From Amphimedon queenslandica (lineage: Eukaryota; Porifera; Demospongiae; Haplosclerida; Niphatidae): a stretch of 64,000 bases of DNA. The notes beneath the pieces are model-generated. The model worked only from the letters and a program-made list of their open reading frames with translations. It was not told the DNA's origin and did no database searches. The stretch is taken from positions 169,513 to 233,512 of the forward strand of contig NW_003546339.1 in assembly GCF_000090795.2 (NCBI RefSeq), read 5' to 3'. The stretch's first letter is position 1; each line of letters opens with the position of its first letter. Below are positions 33,974 through 45,109 of this stretch, piece by piece. A program made the position numbers and the translations under genes.

Positions 33974-34279
33974 AGAGAAAGAAGAGGCTTTATGTTATTC
34001 TGAAGGATTTATATTACATAATATATTCTTGGAAGGGGTGTCAAGTCAATAGTGGATGTGTCTTATACTCCTTGCTAGCTGCAACGCTCTCTCTCTCCTT
34101 TTCTTCTCCCTCCCATTCTCTCTCCTACACTATGTACATTGTGAAGATTGGAACACATTCTCAGATGAGGACTCTGCCATTATCAGTATAAGACACATCC
34201 ACTATTGACTTGACACCCCTTCCATGAATATATTATGTAATATAAATCCTTCAGAATAACATATAGCCTCTTTCTCTTG
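33974..34279. repeat. Long near-perfect inverted repeat (two ~95 bp arms)
   Basis: Left arm 33974-34069 contains TTATGTTATTCTGAAGGATT and GGAAGGGGTGTCAAGTCAAT; right arm 34185-34279 is its inverse (ATTGACTTGACACCCCTTCC, AATCCTTCAGAATAACATA) with about four mismatches in ~95 bp. The ~115 bp loop is pyrimidine-rich (CTCTCTCTCCTTTTC). It is a typical hairpin MITE or fold-back insertion. Confidence 0.92.
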
Positions 34280-34389
34280 ATATACACCTTTCACATTATA
34301 GTTTCTTTCTCATTAATCAGGCACTTTACACATCTATGTGTTCGACATTACAATAAAGAACAGTCCAACCAGTATTGCAAGATCATGTT

Positions 34390-37300
34390 CTAACATAGAC
34401 TACACTTAAGGAAGTTGGGCTCTACTGCAATATTTACACATTCCCAATGAAACCATGTACCACAAAAATCACATCCAATCCACCTCTCAACCTCTTCTGT
34501 CTCTTCCTCATATACTTTACAACACACATCACATCGTACTACCACTTCCTCTTCCTGTTGTCTAGCATCACGCTCACATTTTCTAGTTGCAGCTGCTTTG
34601 GCTGCACCTCTTTTTCGATTTTCAGACACAGGCTTTATGTGGTTTAACCAAATTTCAACTTCATCCACAGGAAGCAATACTCCCTTAGCCAAATCATCTA
34701 GAGCTACATTACCAGATCTATATGCCCTCTCAATAACACTTGAAGGAGGAGCAAGAGAGTTTTGAAAGGTGAGCCAAAGCAGATTCTGATGCCATATAAT
34801 GTCCAGCAAAAAAATCTTTACAATGAAGACATTTCTTGTTATCAAATGGTCAATCTGGATCAGGTACTGGTAACAGAATGGTTTTAATAGAAGGGCCATT
34901 AGAAAACCAACTGAGAGTGCTTGGATCCCTACTAGCTTCTTGCTGACATCTAGGGTGGGGACAAGATGGTTCAAAGCATCATGCTTAAAAATAAATATAC
35001 TGCTTGGGATAACCCTTCATAAGATGTCTTTCTCTTATGGCCCAGGTTGACACAAGTAGCTTGTATGATTCTGGATGAGTTCTTTTAAGCTCGTCTTTTT
35101 TTCCCTAGATCCTTTCAAAAGATCTTGATATGATCACGATATATTTGGTATTGTCGAGAGTCAGCTCCCTTAAACAGATTAATAAAATCATCTCCACATT
35201 CAAAGTGATTTACTTAATCAAGGTACACATCAATAGCCATCCCCAAATTCTTTACAAATAACTCATGATTAAGCCCAGTTGCCATATAGTTTCCAGCTAA
35301 AGTCGATGGAATGAAGAGATTTGAATGGCCTCGGGATAAACAACCATTGTGAAGTTCAATCCTATTGAGAAAACTAGAACCACGGCTTCAAACAGTTACT
35401 AGAGTTGCCACGCGCTCATTCTGTATATGATCTAGAGTCCAAAAAAACTGCACTTATTCATGAGCTGGACCTTCTTCTGTTGCACCATCAACTCAAGCAC
35501 ACACAACTCTTTGGTTGACCACTTGGTGAATAAAATACAGAATCATATTCTTCATTAACATGGCAAAATCAGTTGCATGTTGGGCGCCGCGGACTTTTTG
35601 AATGAACTGAAAGGGCCTTCACAACACCAATGCAAACTTCAGGTGTATTACATGCAGGATTAAAATGGGCACAATAAATAATCATCGTCAAAACAATTAA
35701 TGTAAAATTAGTTACAACTTTGAAAAGAAACAAAATTTATTTATTGCTGTATAAGGAGTACATTTTATGGGTATAATAAATTTTCCTTCTGCAGCCAATT
35801 GTTTTATGCCACAACACCTTTTTGAAAAGTTAAATTTACAAATTTATGCAAAAAAATAAAGTTTTTTTTTCATAAAATATAGCTCCTATACTGTAATGTT
35901 GCATGAATGCTACCTCATCACAGTTACCCGTTTTAGAAAAATTATACGAAGCGGTTTGAAGTACACATGGATATTTAGTGACGTAATCAGTATGTGTGGT
36001 AAGACCACTACTGCCTGTGACTGTTGGTATAGCATATTGCTTGTGCGTTGCTAAAGTATCCAGCCTAAATCCTGATGCATCATGTCTATTAATATTTAAT
36101 TCATCATTTCCATTGATAAGCTGAATGAAATTGACTCCTAAATAGAAGGCATTTGACCAATGAAGATCAGGGTCATAGTGTAACTGCAAGCCTTTTCCTG
36201 CATGCCTTGTAGTTACTTTAACAACACCTTTGCAACGAGAAGATGATCTATGTTGTCTGTTTCTAGCAATACACAATTGTAGAAATGTTCCATAGGAAAA
36301 TTTCCTTGAATGAATACTCTCAAGATGCTTTCTAATTTTTTTTATGTTATCTTCAGCTTCTTTACATTCTTATAAAATGTGTCCTTTGCCATGCTTCTGC
36401 CCCAATAATATTGTCCTGTACAAAAATTCAATCGTTTCTCCAATATCTGGGTATTTTGCAACTATTGAGTCATATCTTTTTAAAAATTGATGGCCAAGAA
36501 AGTGCTGCTCTTCAATTTGTTTCGCTTTCAAGCATTGTGCCCACCGTTGAACAAAGCCTCTTCTTCACTATTGTTTTCGTCAAACATGGATCAGGAGGAG
36601 TCCTTGCAGCTAGAATGCATCGGGGTCATCACTATCGCTTTCTGTGACAATTTCTCCATTATAAATATCAGCTTCTCTTTGACTTGCAGCTTGATCCTTT
36701 TTATTTAACAATAATGCTTCATAGGATACTCTTAGCTTCTCTTTCTCACATACACTAATATTCAAGTGTCCAATTGACTCTTCTAAGTGATTGATATGAC
36801 TACACTGAGTACCATAAGTTGTCTCTAACTGCTCAACTATTTTAAACCAGTTTCGCTGACACTCTTGGATTATTACTTTCATATCATTGAGAGAAAAAGC
36901 AGTTAGTAGGAGAGAGAGGAGAGGAACCGTTGCATTGAGTAGTACATCACTGCTTTCTTCATCACTGCTTTCACTGCTTAATTCTTCATTACCACAACTC
37001 AACCCGAGACTTCGTAGCATTGCTTTGTCAGTAGTAAAAGCTAACGTCTTTATAGCAGTGCGAATGTATTGTGCCAGAATAAGGCAGTCTTTCACATTTT
37101 TTGCTCGCAAATTCATATTTTCAAGTCCAAACTTTGCACGAGCTTGTGTAGAACTTAAGCCAGAAGCTTTGAATACTGCAAAGCGTAAGCATTCTTTCTC
37201 CTTGTCACTTTGACAAAGACCTAGCAATGACTTAAGAAGAGATTTGTCCATTTTTGCAACTGACAACTTTGGAATTACATTTTGAAGAAGCTGCAAGAGG

Positions 37301-38973
37301 TTTTTGTAGTTTATACCCTCATGGTACTCGATCAATACACACTCACTTCTGCCAGGAATAAAGTCTAGCCGTAAACATACCTGTGGCATTTGCAAAAGTA
37401 GACGTCTTGCACTAAACGAATTATAACTTGTAGTAGGAAAGGAAATGGTAAATACTTCTTTTAGCTTTAGAAATCCTGTAGTGAAAATAGTTTCAGCAAC
37501 ATACAACAGTTTTAAACACCTACAAGTAGGACAACGATTATGATAAGACAAACAGTAACTTTTCCTAGTTTCAATATACTCAGTTAAATTAAGGCCTTTA
37601 AATGCAGTTACATAAATACCATCACATATTACAACTGGAGTAAGATTACGTTTACTTTGCTCTTTATATATATGCAAAAGATTATGTGGCTTCCCTACTG
37701 TAGCTGTTGTTGAGTCTCTGTAGGGAGGCTCTGATGTAAAAATCTCAGGCGATTTCCATCATTAGACTCTACAATAGTCTCCTGTGATGTATGCAACAAA
37801 TTATCATTAACATCTGCTTCATCGCCATTGTTTTGCTTTGATCTATAGTACCAGGCAGATTTTGCTGACTTTTTTGAAGTGGAGCCAACAAGCAATTTAG
37901 CTCATGCTTCTGGGTTCTTAAGTCAGTCAATTCTTGTGAGAGCTTGTTACAAGCTTTAAAGTTTTTTGAGGCCACAGCAGAAGCATTTCTGCTCCATTTC
38001 AACGACATTCTCCTTTCTATGTCAGCAAGTTCATTAAGTAAATGATTGATTCTTAACTCCCTTTCACGCCCATCAATTGTGACTCATTTTACTTTACCAC
38101 CTTTAGAAGTTCTACCATTTTCAGTTGAGTAACACACTTGCTTTCTTCGACTTTTTCCTTTCTTGTAGATATAGCCATTATTGTGCACTCTCTCTCTCTT
38201 GCTAGCTCAAGAAGATCTCCCTACCCACCCATCAATAAGGTTGAGTTTATATGGCAAAGTTCAATGCTAGCTGAATTAATTTCCTTCCGATATTGAGTAA
38301 GCTTTTTTTCACTTTTAGTAGAAATCTTTGCTCTTACTTCAATATGCAAAATCTCCTATATAAAGTCATAGGAAAACATGACATGAACTACTGGTCCATT
38401 AATAATTAACTGGGCCTTGGCTAAGCATACAGTTGGGGTCTATTGTATGGATTCTCTGGTTAGCAACTTAACATACAATATATGGCTTTAGATTAATCAT
38501 GATATGACATTATTTATTGAGTACCATTTTGTTACAATTAAAATATGTAATAATCTCTGTACAGTATGCATAACATTTCAATCGTAACTTTTTTTGAGCT
38601 CCACTAACACATGGTGAGCGTACAACATTAGTAATCCTAGCTGCACCATTGATACAGGCTCTTACTGGAGTGTTACTGAAACTTGGCATTGTGGGTCTTA
38701 TCAAAGGTTCCTATGATTTAGAGCCCTATTACTAAAACAAAATACTATATTTCTTACTTTCGAGCTGACTAAAACCTTTAAAAAACTCTCATGTACGTCT
38801 TCTTGCTCTTCTACATCAACCCATGGCCCACCCCATTTCTCATTCCTCCTTTGCACTACAAGCTGTTTCGTATCACTAAGCTGTATAGAAAAACATTTCT
38901 TGATGGACTTCTTCAAGTCACAGGCCGTAGTGTCAAAAGTAACCTCTTTCCTCCTCTCGTTATATTCCACTAA
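34390..38973 (-). pseudogene. Multi-exon gene with PB1-like N-terminus and C-terminal PHD finger (unnamed, probably mobile family)
   Basis: Seen in order on minus: RKEVTFDTTACDLKKSIKKC with WVDVEEQEDVHESF (38701-38970), similar to a PB1/ubiquitin-like fold; Lys-rich and coiled-coil-like pieces (37695-38200); a 355-codon open frame (36610-37677) with VICDGIYVTAFKG, CPTCRCLKLLY and DESLL-type acidic C-end; RHAGKGLQLHYDPDLHWSNA and NINRHDASGFRLDTLATHKQ (35836-36276); VDGATEEGPAHE, FWTLDHIQNERVATLV and LHNGCLSRGHSN (35300-35520); and a PHD finger CDVCCKVY...WIGCDFCGTWFHWECV...CSLC (34390-34530). PHD fingers read histone H3 tails. The V-D-G-A-x-E-E-G-P-x-H-E block recurs in a large sponge/cnidarian family I remember as multi-copy, so it is probably a transposase or its relative. 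Several in-frame stops lie in the 34980-35640 part, so this copy is dead. No terminal inverted repeats found. Confidence 0.66.
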
Positions 38974-38974
38974 A

Positions 38975-39104
38975 CTTCGTTCGACATTTCAGCCATAAAA
39001 TTTGTATAAATGTCAATTAGAAGCCTGTATTTACCTTCGGCAGAACAGAGCTACTGTAAGCACGAACCAAGTGTAAACCCTAGAAGAACAGCTGTGGAAC
39101 AACG
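38975..39104. other. Short spacer
   Basis: No feature recognised between the PB1-like exon and the CCCC-rich MITE. Confidence 0.4.
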
Positions 39105-39333
39105 TGGTGGCTAAAAACACGCCCAGCACTGAGGTGGGTCAAGTCAAATGCCCCAACACCTGGCCAGTTGGGTTCAATTACAGTCAAATGCCCCTACCAC
39201 TGGGGGTATGGCCATGTTCAATTAAAATCATATGTCCCCACCCCTGGGGGTATGGTCATGTTCAGTTAAAGTCAAATGTCCCCAACTTTGTCCGGATGGG
39301 GGGAGGTGGAGCATTACTTTGATAGGTGCATTA
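39105..39333 (-). mobile_element. MITE with ~43 bp CCCC-rich tandem repeats
   Basis: The right end GCATTACTTTGATAGGTGCA (39311-39330) is the inverse of the start of the element at 23886. About 3.5 diverged units of ~42-45 bp follow one another at 39146-39285, each with TCAAATG(C/T)CCC, CTGGGGGTATGG and TCAATTAAA-type words. The left terminal repeat is not found. Confidence 0.72.
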
Positions 39334-39339
39334 CTGGTC

Positions 39340-39524
39340 CAAACAATGTTACTAAACGACAGATATCGGCAATACTAGATTATCACGTCATACAAAAACC
39401 AAAATGAAATTGCACCAGTTTAGAGATGGTTTGAGAACACTTGTTTTTGTGGGGACAGTAAAAGCTGACCAACCACTTTGGGAGTCCTTTCTTTATAAAG
39501 ATGATCCATTAACACCTGGTAAGT
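39340..39524 (+). pseudogene. HECT-domain C-terminal fragment (G2E3-like)
   Basis: Seen: KMKLHQFRDGLRTLVFVGTV then DQPLWESFLYKDDPLTP, ending at a GTAAGT splice donor (about 39523). The Q-F-R-D-G-L-x-x-L block followed by F-x-x-x-D-D-P-L-T is typical of the middle of HECT-like domains of G2E3-related proteins. No other exon can be followed with certainty downstream (39530-40180). It is separated by ~15 kb from the other HECT fragment, yet both lie directly next to the same MITE family. Confidence 0.5.
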
Positions 39525-39534
39525 AATATATTAT

Positions 39535-40185
39535 AAAATCTTAAATTACATCAATCTAAATGCCATTTAATCCATCCTTGAGGTGATTTTATCTCAAGAT
39601 GAATCCGTTCGTTTATAGGAAGAGATGGCATATGTCAATTTTATAAATTTTATGGATGATTGTGCAAGTTAATTTATAAAATGACTTTGTAGTAATCATG
39701 GTTATTTTAAGTGGTAAAGTAGATTGTACTTTCAAGGACATTCCCATGTTTTTTACTGGTGTCTAGGTCTTACCTCAGGCTGGCTATGATGTTTAACCAA
39801 CTATCAAGTTTTATGATGGACAATGATCACCTCATCAACCTGTTCTTTTGAGTTAAGCCTGCCCATAGATAATGCTTCTTTTCGTGATGCTATTATTAAA
39901 AGTAGTAAATGGAATGATGGACTTGGCAGCTCTTAGCATGCCAATGTGAATTATAAGGTAAAAAATTAAAGTAAAAGCTCATTGAATTATTGTTCACATA
40001 TCCATACAGGTATACTAGAATCATTTATTTGTCTTCCTCCTTGATTGAATAATGCACAATATCTATTTGATTAAACAGTTAAAACATGCGTACATCACAT
40101 GCATGATTATCATCATCACTTTTTATTTTTCATTAGAAATTATGATTGATCATTTAATAAAAATTATCACTAAACATTAATTTTA
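39535..40185. other. Spacer, possible further exons
   Basis: A short reading (SLPIDNASFRDAIIKSSKWN, about 39860-39920) is open and protein-like but too short to assign. The rest is AT-rich. Confidence 0.3.
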
Positions 40186-40187
40186 GC

Positions 40188-40394
40188 TACAAAAGATTTC
40201 ACTAGAGCAAATTGTGCAACCATAGCATATTGTGAAAAGTTTTCACTTGATTTTAGTAGTAAAAGCAGATTCTTGAGTAATTCCTGTTGATTAGCATTTA
40301 ATCGAAAAGGCAATGCTTGAACATGTACAATACAGCAATCATCATCAAGTGAAATTGGTCCTTCCCAGTCAACTCCAAAATAACACCAGTCCTA
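40188..40394 (-). pseudogene. C-terminal exon of an integrase-like (rve-type) gene
   Basis: Seen on minus: after a CATTAG splice acceptor comes DWCYFGVDWEGPISLDDDCC, then VQALPFRLNANQQELLKNLL and AQFALVKSFVAKIN before a stop. Open for ~69 codons. The Y/F-G-V-D-W-E-G-P-x-x-x-D-D block is what I remember from the C-terminus of a metazoan family with an integrase-type core, whose N-terminal part is found at 46866-47713 on the same strand. The MULE begins ~65 bp upstream, in what would be the intron. The link to that family rests on memory of the motif. Confidence 0.5.
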
Positions 40395-40458
40395 ATGAAA
40401 GCAATCAAGTCAGTGTAACCCCAATTACCCTTATAATAAATGTCCACAGTTTAAAGAA

Positions 40459-43400
40459 ACGAAGTGGCTAGAGCACTGGCAGCCTGTTGCATTTATTGGT
40501 CCTTTGGGGACTGGCAACCGGTTCAGCAAAGCATGGCCAAGAAAGAACCGGTCAATTTTTGGAGATGCGCGGATGCGGCCCTAGTAGACATGCCCATTTA
40601 ACCAATCTAGCTCATGTCCTGTGATAGTGGAGACAGCATGAGTGATTCCAGTGGCACTACTTCATCAAAACCAAGTTCAAGTAACACAGAAGTGCCTATA
40701 TTTCATGTTGGAGAGACTTTAAAAACGTTTGAAGAGGTTGAATTGAAACTTAAGCTGTATGAAGGAACACATCATTCAAATTCTGGATGAGGGCTGCAGA
40801 ACAGTACAAGCTGCTAATAAAAGAACCAGATCTCTATCAAACTCTATCACATATTATCAGATATTTTATCGGTGTATTCATGGAGAAAGAAAATATAAGC
40901 CTAAGGGCGAAGGAATTCGTTCTACTCAGTAAGTGACATGACTGAGATGGTTACTGAGCCTTAATGTGCATGAGTATTTATTATTAGAGTGTTTCTAAGT
41001 TTTGTAAAATAACTAATAAAATTAATTATTTCTAGCTACTAATTGACTTAGTGCGTGAATATTTATTATAATTATTGTATGTTACCATTATGATCTTGTT
41101 TGCTAGAACTTTTTGAAAAGATTGTGGAGCAATGATAAACATCACTGCTTCTGAGGATGGCAATTCATTAGTCGTTAAGCAATTTTGTGATAAGTATACT
41201 CATGAAGTCAGTAAGGTATATACAATGACTATCTCAATGAGCAAAATTCAAAACAGTTTATTATTAAAGGAATTATTAAAACAATTGCCACAACGAAGGA
41301 AGCTAACAATGATAGAGACAAAGAAAGCCAAAGATTTATTGCAGCTGAAAGCTAACAAGAAAATGGTAAAAGATGATTTGCAGTACTGTTGAAAGATTTG
41401 AGCAACCTTATGAGTACAGCAAAGACAGGAAGTACACAGAATAATTTTGAATCAGCCGTGCACCAATTAACAGAAAAACACGGTATAATGCAAGCCTACA
41501 TAAATAGACAATGATAATTCAGTTTTTATGTGTATTTATTATTGTTTTTTTATATGTGCAATTGTTGAAGTGTTTGTGAATGCAGATAATAATTTGCAAG
41601 GTTTTTTCATTCAAGACAAGTCTATGAAACAGGTTTTTTCAGCATACCCTGAACTCCTGTGCATGGATGCTACTTATAAGCTCTTAGAACTTAGATTTCC
41701 CCTGTATGTGATGTTGGTAGAAGATGGTAATAGTATAAGTGAAGTAGCTGCTGCTTTCCTGTTGCGCGAGGAAACTTTAAGTATCTTTAGAAAAAATGGA
41801 CACTTTTAAGAAGAACAATGCAGCATGGGAATCAGTTCGAGTCATCATGACAGACAAGGATATTCTTAAATGAGATGTGCTTGCAAGAAGTTTTCCAACT
41901 GCCACCCTTTAATATGCCTTTTCAACACATTCTGAACCTTCAAACGAGAGATAACTGCAGATAAAATGGGCATTAGTTCAGGTCAGCGCAACTTGTGCCT
42001 GGAATTACTTCACAACTGGCTTATGCCCCATAAGAAAATGGCTACAATAAATTATATGCAAGGTTTAAAGCATCTTGCCCACCACTTGTTATTGAATATT
42101 TTGATGAGCACTGGCATGGAATTAGAAATTAATGGGCTCTTGGAATAAAGTATTCAACTGACAACTTTCTCAATTGTACCAATAATAGACTTGAGTCATT
42201 GAATGCAAAGTGGAAATCTGTCATATCACGATACTCATCTTTGGAGGAGTTTGTTGATAAGTTTTTTCTAATTTTAAGGGTGTTGATGGTGGAGCGGGAT
42301 CATAAAGCCAGTCTTATTGTACAGAAAGTGCCTGTTACTTTTTACTCATTGAAAGATACTAGCAGCATAAAGTATATGAATCTACTGACTCCTTATGCAT
42401 TCAAGTATGTGTCTAGGCAACTAGAACTTACAGCGAAAGTGAAACTTCTTGAAGAGAGTAGTGACAACTGTTTCACCATAAATAGTACTAAAGGAGCCCT
42501 TTCACTCACTTCATCTAGTTGCCAATGTATGGGGTGGAAATTTATGCTATTGCCTTGTCGCCATATACTAGCTGTGAGAAAAGTGCTCCTTGGAACTGTT
42601 TGATGAGTCACTGTGTGATCACAGGTGGTCACTTGCATATTACAAAAGGACCCAGAGAATTTTTAGGATTGAGGAAGAGTCCCTCCAAAGTACCAGTGTT
42701 ACAATTTCCATCTCCTAAAAAGAGAGTTTTGTACAGGTAAAATGTGCATTTTGTATATGTGCAATAACTGTTCATATCACATATATAGTTTGAAAAGTTT
42801 AATCACACATCAAGGATAACGACTAAGTTACCATCATTGGCTTCAGAAGAAATAGGATCTGTCTTCAGACAGCGAACAGCTGTCCTTCAGAAACTGGTTT
42901 CAGCATGGGAATGTGAAAAAGAAGTTCATGTGACAGATTGTAAGACAATTAGTTATAGTGTGTTATTTATATCTATTTAATTGTCATTCATTATCTATTT
43001 TTCCTGGACTAGGATTTACATGCTTTCATAATTTTTATAACAATTTGAATGTGATTTTGATTTTATTTCTTACTGTATGTTACCTCATACTTTATGCAGG
43101 CATATTGTCGAGTGATGATGATAATGATAAAGATGACATGTTAGATGCAGCAGTTAAAGTACCTCCATTACAGATACAACAGGAAATTGAAGTTGATATT
43201 GAAAATCAATATGAAGAGAACTCTACAGATGGTGTACAGTATGCATTGAATAAAACTCCATCTTCTCCCTCACTTTTATAACTCCCTGCGTCACCCCTCC
43301 CACTTACACAGCTCTCAAGTCTCCCCTCAAATCCTCCCACACTTTCACAACTCCCTTCAATTCCTCCCTCACTTTCACAACCACTTTCTCATGATAGTAC

Positions 43401-44372
43401 ACAAAGTGTCCTGAAGTTCAAGCTAATAATTTATAATACACTAATGATTATAACATAAATTACGGACACTACTATGCCACCTATTATGAGAAAGTGTGGC
43501 CGTCCAAAGGCTATGAAATAACTGTTATTGGACTGCCAAAGAAGGAAAGTAATAGTTCATGTCCTAAAATTTTTACCCTTCCTGAAATTACACATATTTG
43601 TAAGAGAGAAAGGTATTGATCATACAAATGCATCTTACTGGCATTATTGATTCATAATTTTTTAGTCATGTTGCAATGGTTTGTTGACAAAAAAATTGCT
43701 AAAGCTGCTCTGAAAAACCCAGGACAGTCAACTATTGAAGTGAATGTAGATGTTTGTCCTTAAAACTTACCAGATGGCGTAGTAGACGAAAATATTGATG
43801 TTCATCTTATTAAGAACCATTTCACCAATGATGCCTGGCTTTTGCTAATGGATGTCCATTGTCAAAAGAAAGAGAATACTGTATTTATCTGCAAATGCTG
43901 TTTTCATGATTTGAATGACGAACCATCCATTGTTTGTGACCATTGTTTATTGTGGTATCACATGAGGTGTGTTGGATTGAAGCGAGGACCAAAATCAAAG
44001 CATTAGTTTTGCCGCAATTGCCATGGTAATCATTGACCACAAAGTCCATTATCACTTTCTAATAACTTACTATTATTATTATTATTGCTATTGAGAGTAC
44101 ATTGTTATTACGGCAGGGCACTAACCGTGATACTAGTCTTGCACGAGTTTAGTGTTTCAGTTTATACTCATTGAAAGTCCAACTGTCAGTTGTAGATCTT
44201 GGAAAAGCCAATAAGGTCACTTTTTCTCTTGCTAAGATGGTTGCTGGTTGTCTAAAGACTGCCATAAGGGGCCGGCTGCCAGTTCTCAAGCTACTATCCT
44301 TTCCAAACTGGTTGCCGGTCCTGGAGGCATTAGTTGTAGCAACTGGCTGCCGGCGCTCTAGCCACTTTGTGA
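40459..44372 (+). mobile_element. 3.9 kb MULE (Mutator-like) DNA transposon with ~100 bp inverted ends
   Basis: Left end ACGAAGTGGCTAGAGCACTG with GGCAGCCTGTTGC and GGCAACCGGTT; right end read inverted ACAAAGTGGCTAGAGCGCCG with GGCAGCCAGTTGC and GGCAACCAGTT. Terminal inverted repeats extend ~100 bp with ~75-80% match. AAAGAAA occurs just outside both ends (40453-40459 and 44372-44378), compatible with a decayed 8-10 bp MULE target duplication. Inside is a transposase gene on plus. The ends agree with an autonomous-length copy; the gene is now broken. Confidence 0.82.
40640..44034 (+). pseudogene. MULE transposase with SWIM zinc finger and C-terminal PHD-like finger
   Basis: Seen: PIFHVGETLKTFEEVELKLK-type start (40690-40755); SEDGNSLVVKQFCDKYTHEV (41149-41208) and RRKLTMIETKKAKDLLQLKA; NNLQGFFIQDKSMKQVF (41589-41640), then LLCMDATYKL (41655-41684) with the first catalytic Asp; MTDKD (41847-41861) with the second; NNRLESLNAKWKSVISRYSS (42180-42240); SWIM finger CQCMGWKFMLLPCRHI (42521-42568, C-x-C-x10-C-x-H); and after ~1.3 kb a Cys-rich finger CKCCFHDL...VCDHCLLWYHMRCVG...FCRNC (43892-44018), PHD-like. 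Known: MULE transposases use a DDE nuclease, and SWIM fingers occur in the same family and in host ZSWIM proteins. Short introns separate the exons, but stops after MTDKD and elsewhere (41391, 41871, 43762, 44005 region) show decay. Confidence 0.75.
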
Positions 44373-44376
44373 AAGA

Positions 44377-45100
44377 AAATTGCTAAGTGAGCTAAACAGA
44401 ATTCTAATGATGTATAACGAAATTAAAAAATAATTAAAATTAGTTTTTTCAAAATTAGCTCTACGACACACAGAAAACGCAATAAAAATTAGATTTCTCT
44501 CCTAGATGTTTTTCATATAAATTTGTCCATAAATTCACTGTGGCTCTAATTTCATAAATTTCTACACAACATAAAAAGACATGGAAATGTATCAGAAAAA
44601 ATATAAATACTCACATTTTTTCACAAAACATTCAGCTTTATAACGCCTTACACAGTAACTTTTCATAAAGCATTGATTTTATTATTTTTATGCTTATCAT
44701 AAATCAGTAAAATTCAAACAATATCTAATACTTGTAACAATAATTTAACAGTGTAAAGAGTTGAAAATTTTGACATATATGGTACACTGTTCTGTCTAAC
44801 TTTGGAGCAGCAAAATGCTATGACAAAAAGCTGAGCACTATGTCAAAATGACAGTAGTATGAGTAGCAATTCAAATAATCCTGAAAATGATTGTCTTAAA
44901 ATCCCAAGAAATGAGCTAATTTAATTCATTAATAAGCTAGAGCTGTAACTTATGGAAAATAACAGCAATTATGTCTGAATTCAGGTTGAGAAGCTCACTC
45001 ATGCACTTTTAAGTTCAGAATGGTCGACAGAAAAGTGTTTAATACTAATTAATCTGCAGTAGTTGCATTACATTTTGTCATTACTTACACTTGCTGTTGA
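44377..45100. other. AT-rich spacer between MULE and hAT
   Basis: No coding signal on either strand. It might be expected to hold the middle of the integrase-like gene, but I see none of it here. Confidence 0.45.
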
Positions 45101-45109
45101 TAATGACCC

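Noticed and set aside
44100-44180. CAGGGCACTAACCGTGATAC as a possible left end of the hAT element
   Set aside because: It does not match the right end at 46858 beyond the first bases and lies inside the MULE.
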